A stretch of 64,000 nt of DNA from positions 1-64,000 of the forward strand of contig NZ_AHCA01000007.1 in the NCBI RefSeq assembly GCF_000238355.1. Direction: 5' to 3'. The translations under genes and the position numbers were made by a program. This stretch comes from Pseudoalteromonas haloplanktis ATCC 14393 (lineage in GTDB: Bacteria > Pseudomonadota > Gammaproteobacteria > Enterobacterales > Alteromonadaceae). This document shows, piece after piece, positions 62,824 to 64,000 of this stretch. Below the pieces are notes generated by a model that was not told the origin of the DNA, searched no databases, and saw only the letters and a program-made list of their open reading frames with translations. Position 1 is the stretch's first letter; each line of letters opens with the position of its first letter.

Positions 62824-64000
62824 AAAGCACACCATAAAAGCTTGCTGTTGTTAGCCGGTCCAATGATACTATCAAATATAACCGTGCCACTGTTAGGATT
62901 AGTTGATACTGCTGTAATTGGCCACCTTGGCAGCGCGCATTTTTTGGCTGGCATTGCGCTAGGCGCCACTGTAATTTCGTTATTATTTTGGCTTGCTGGC
63001 TTTTTACGTATGAGCACTACGGGGTTAGTTGCACAAGCTTACGGAAAAAAAGACTACCGCCAATTAGCAGGGTTATTGAAGCGCAGCTTACTTTTAGCGC
63101 TCATGGTTGCGTTTATATTAATTGCTTTATCTGGGCTGATCAAACATGCCATAGCCTACCTTTCTGGCTCCAGTGATGAGGTACTTGTACAAGCCTATCG
63201 TTATTTTGAAATTCGCATTTTCAGTGCCCCTGCAGCACTTTGTAATTTAGTGTTATTAGCGTGGATGCTGGGGGTTCATTATGGCAAAGGGCCTTTTTAC
63301 TTATTACTCGTCACCAACCTTACCAATATTGTATTAGACATTTATTTTGTGGTGTTTTTAGATTGGCAAGTGGCTGGCGCTGCATGGGCGTCAGTGATTG
63401 CTGATTATATAGCCTTTATCTTTGCGTTATTTTTAGTGTTTAAATTAGCAAGAAAAATGGCGGTTCCCTTGCTTATTGGTGGCTGGTTTAGCGCACAGCA
63501 AATATGGGCCCTGTTAAGTTTGAATCGTGATATTTTCATTCGCTCCTTAATTTTGCAGCTTTGCTTTAGCTTTATGACTTTCTATGGGGCCCGTATTGGC
63601 GAGATAACCTTGGCAGTGAATGCGGTATTGCTAAACTTTTTAATGTTAGTCAGTTTTGCTTTAGATGGCATCGCTTATGCTAGTGAGGCAAAAGTGGGGC
63701 AAGCAAAAGGCCAAGGGAGTGCGCGACGCGTTCACTTATGGGTAAAAATTAGTGTATTTTGGGGGACGCTTTTTGCCTTTGCGTACTGCGTGTTTTTTGC
63801 TTTGTTAGGCTCGCAGATAATTACTTTATTAACCGATATACCGAAAGTTATTGAAGCGGCAAATAGCTACCTACCATGGTTGATTTTTATGCCGCTTGCA
63901 GCAATGAGTTGCTTTTTGTTTGATGGTATTTTTGTTGGTTTAACGCGTGCAAAAGATATGCGTAATACAATGGTATTTTCAGCGTTAGTCGGTTTTTTTG
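62800..64000 (+). CDS. MATE family efflux transporter (DinF-like), 3' truncated by window edge
   Basis: An open frame from GTG 62800 (KKFLKRHKAHHKSLLLLAG) to the window end, about 400 codons with no stop. It is a multi-helix membrane protein with SNITVPLLGLVDTAVIGHLG, GFLRMSTTGLVAQAYGKKD and AGAAWASVIADY, as in the DinF branch of MATE exporters driven by H+ or Na+. DinF is SOS-linked in some bacteria, but no LexA box is visible here. The start overlaps the divergent deacetylase gene, so GTG is provisional; ATG 62861 would cut into the first helix. Confidence 0.88.
   Translation, partial: MKKFLKRHKAHHKSLLLLAGPMILSNITVPLLGLVDTAVIGHLGSAHFLAGIALGATVISLLFWLAGFLRMSTTGLVAQAYGKKDYRQLAGLLKRSLLLALMVAFILIALSGLIKHAIAYLSGSSDEVLVQAYRYFEIRIFSAPAALCNLVLLAWMLGVHYGKGPFYLLLVTNLTNIVLDIYFVVFLDWQVAGAAWASVIADYIAFIFALFLVFKLARKMAVPLLIGGWFSAQQIWALLSLNRDIFIRSLILQLCFSFMTFYGARIGEITLAVNAVLLNFLMLVSFALDGIAYASEAKVGQAKGQGSARRVHLWVKISVFWGTLFAFAYCVFFALLGSQIITLLTDIPKVIEAANSYLPWLIFMPLAAMSCFLFDGIFVGLTRAKDMRNTMVFSALVGFF

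Overview
The window looks like a chromosomal segment of a marine gammaproteobacterium, most likely Pseudoalteromonas or a close relative in Alteromonadales. This rests on gene families and synteny, not on a database search: yheS/yheT/yheU/yheV/slyX/fkpA beside the end of a tuf gene, rsd-hemE, sthA next to fabR, a leader-controlled leuABCD operon, a caa3-type oxidase cluster and a Che2 (F7)-type chemotaxis cluster. DNA is moderately AT-rich and most genes have clear Shine-Dalgarno sequences.

Layout. 1-400: last codons of EF-Tu, a decayed second copy of that tail, two terminators and a heptamer array. 380-12.2 kb: housekeeping genes, mostly on the minus strand (hydrolases, dipeptidase, YheU/T/S, YheV, SlyX, FkpA, LD-carboxypeptidase, Rsd), including an unlisted 46-residue membrane protein behind two FNR-type boxes. 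12.6-17.1 kb: hemE, then a desaturase-sthA operon divergent from fabR with a FabR-type operator. 17.2-26.8 kb: an accessory island of co-directional genes. Its cell-wall-binding proteins (LysM, peptidoglycan-binding, OmpA-like) have no signal peptide, and it carries two tandem copies of a lipoprotein gene, a truncated gene remnant and a 1544-residue protein. 27.1-32.0 kb: leuL-leuABCD. 32-35.9 kb: small stress, redox and hypothetical genes. 35.9-40.4 kb: a nitric-oxide response module (norR, NorR boxes, sigma54 promoter, nnrS, hmp). 40.4-44.5 kb: endA, a PepSY protein, thioesterase, porin-like protein and lexA. 44.9-53.0 kb: the complete caa3 oxidase operon with assembly and heme A genes. 53.2-61.8 kb: STAS-cheY-cheA-cheW-MCP-cheR-cheD-cheB. 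The window ends with a polysaccharide deacetylase and a truncated MATE transporter.

How the genes work together. Respiratory gases recur as a theme: FNR boxes, a NorR-controlled NO detoxification operon, an aerobic oxidase, and a soluble chemoreceptor with two PAS domains that carry the His and Trp expected of Aer2-type heme sensors. The main candidate for an undescribed system is the 17.2-26.8 kb island. My best reading is a cargo or effector locus for a contractile injection apparatus (T6SS-like) encoded elsewhere. A roughly 1.49 kb tandem duplication in it has produced two diverging lipoproteins, possibly immunity or partner proteins, and a truncated orphan N-terminus of the giant protein. 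No secretion-apparatus gene lies in the window, so this is inference.
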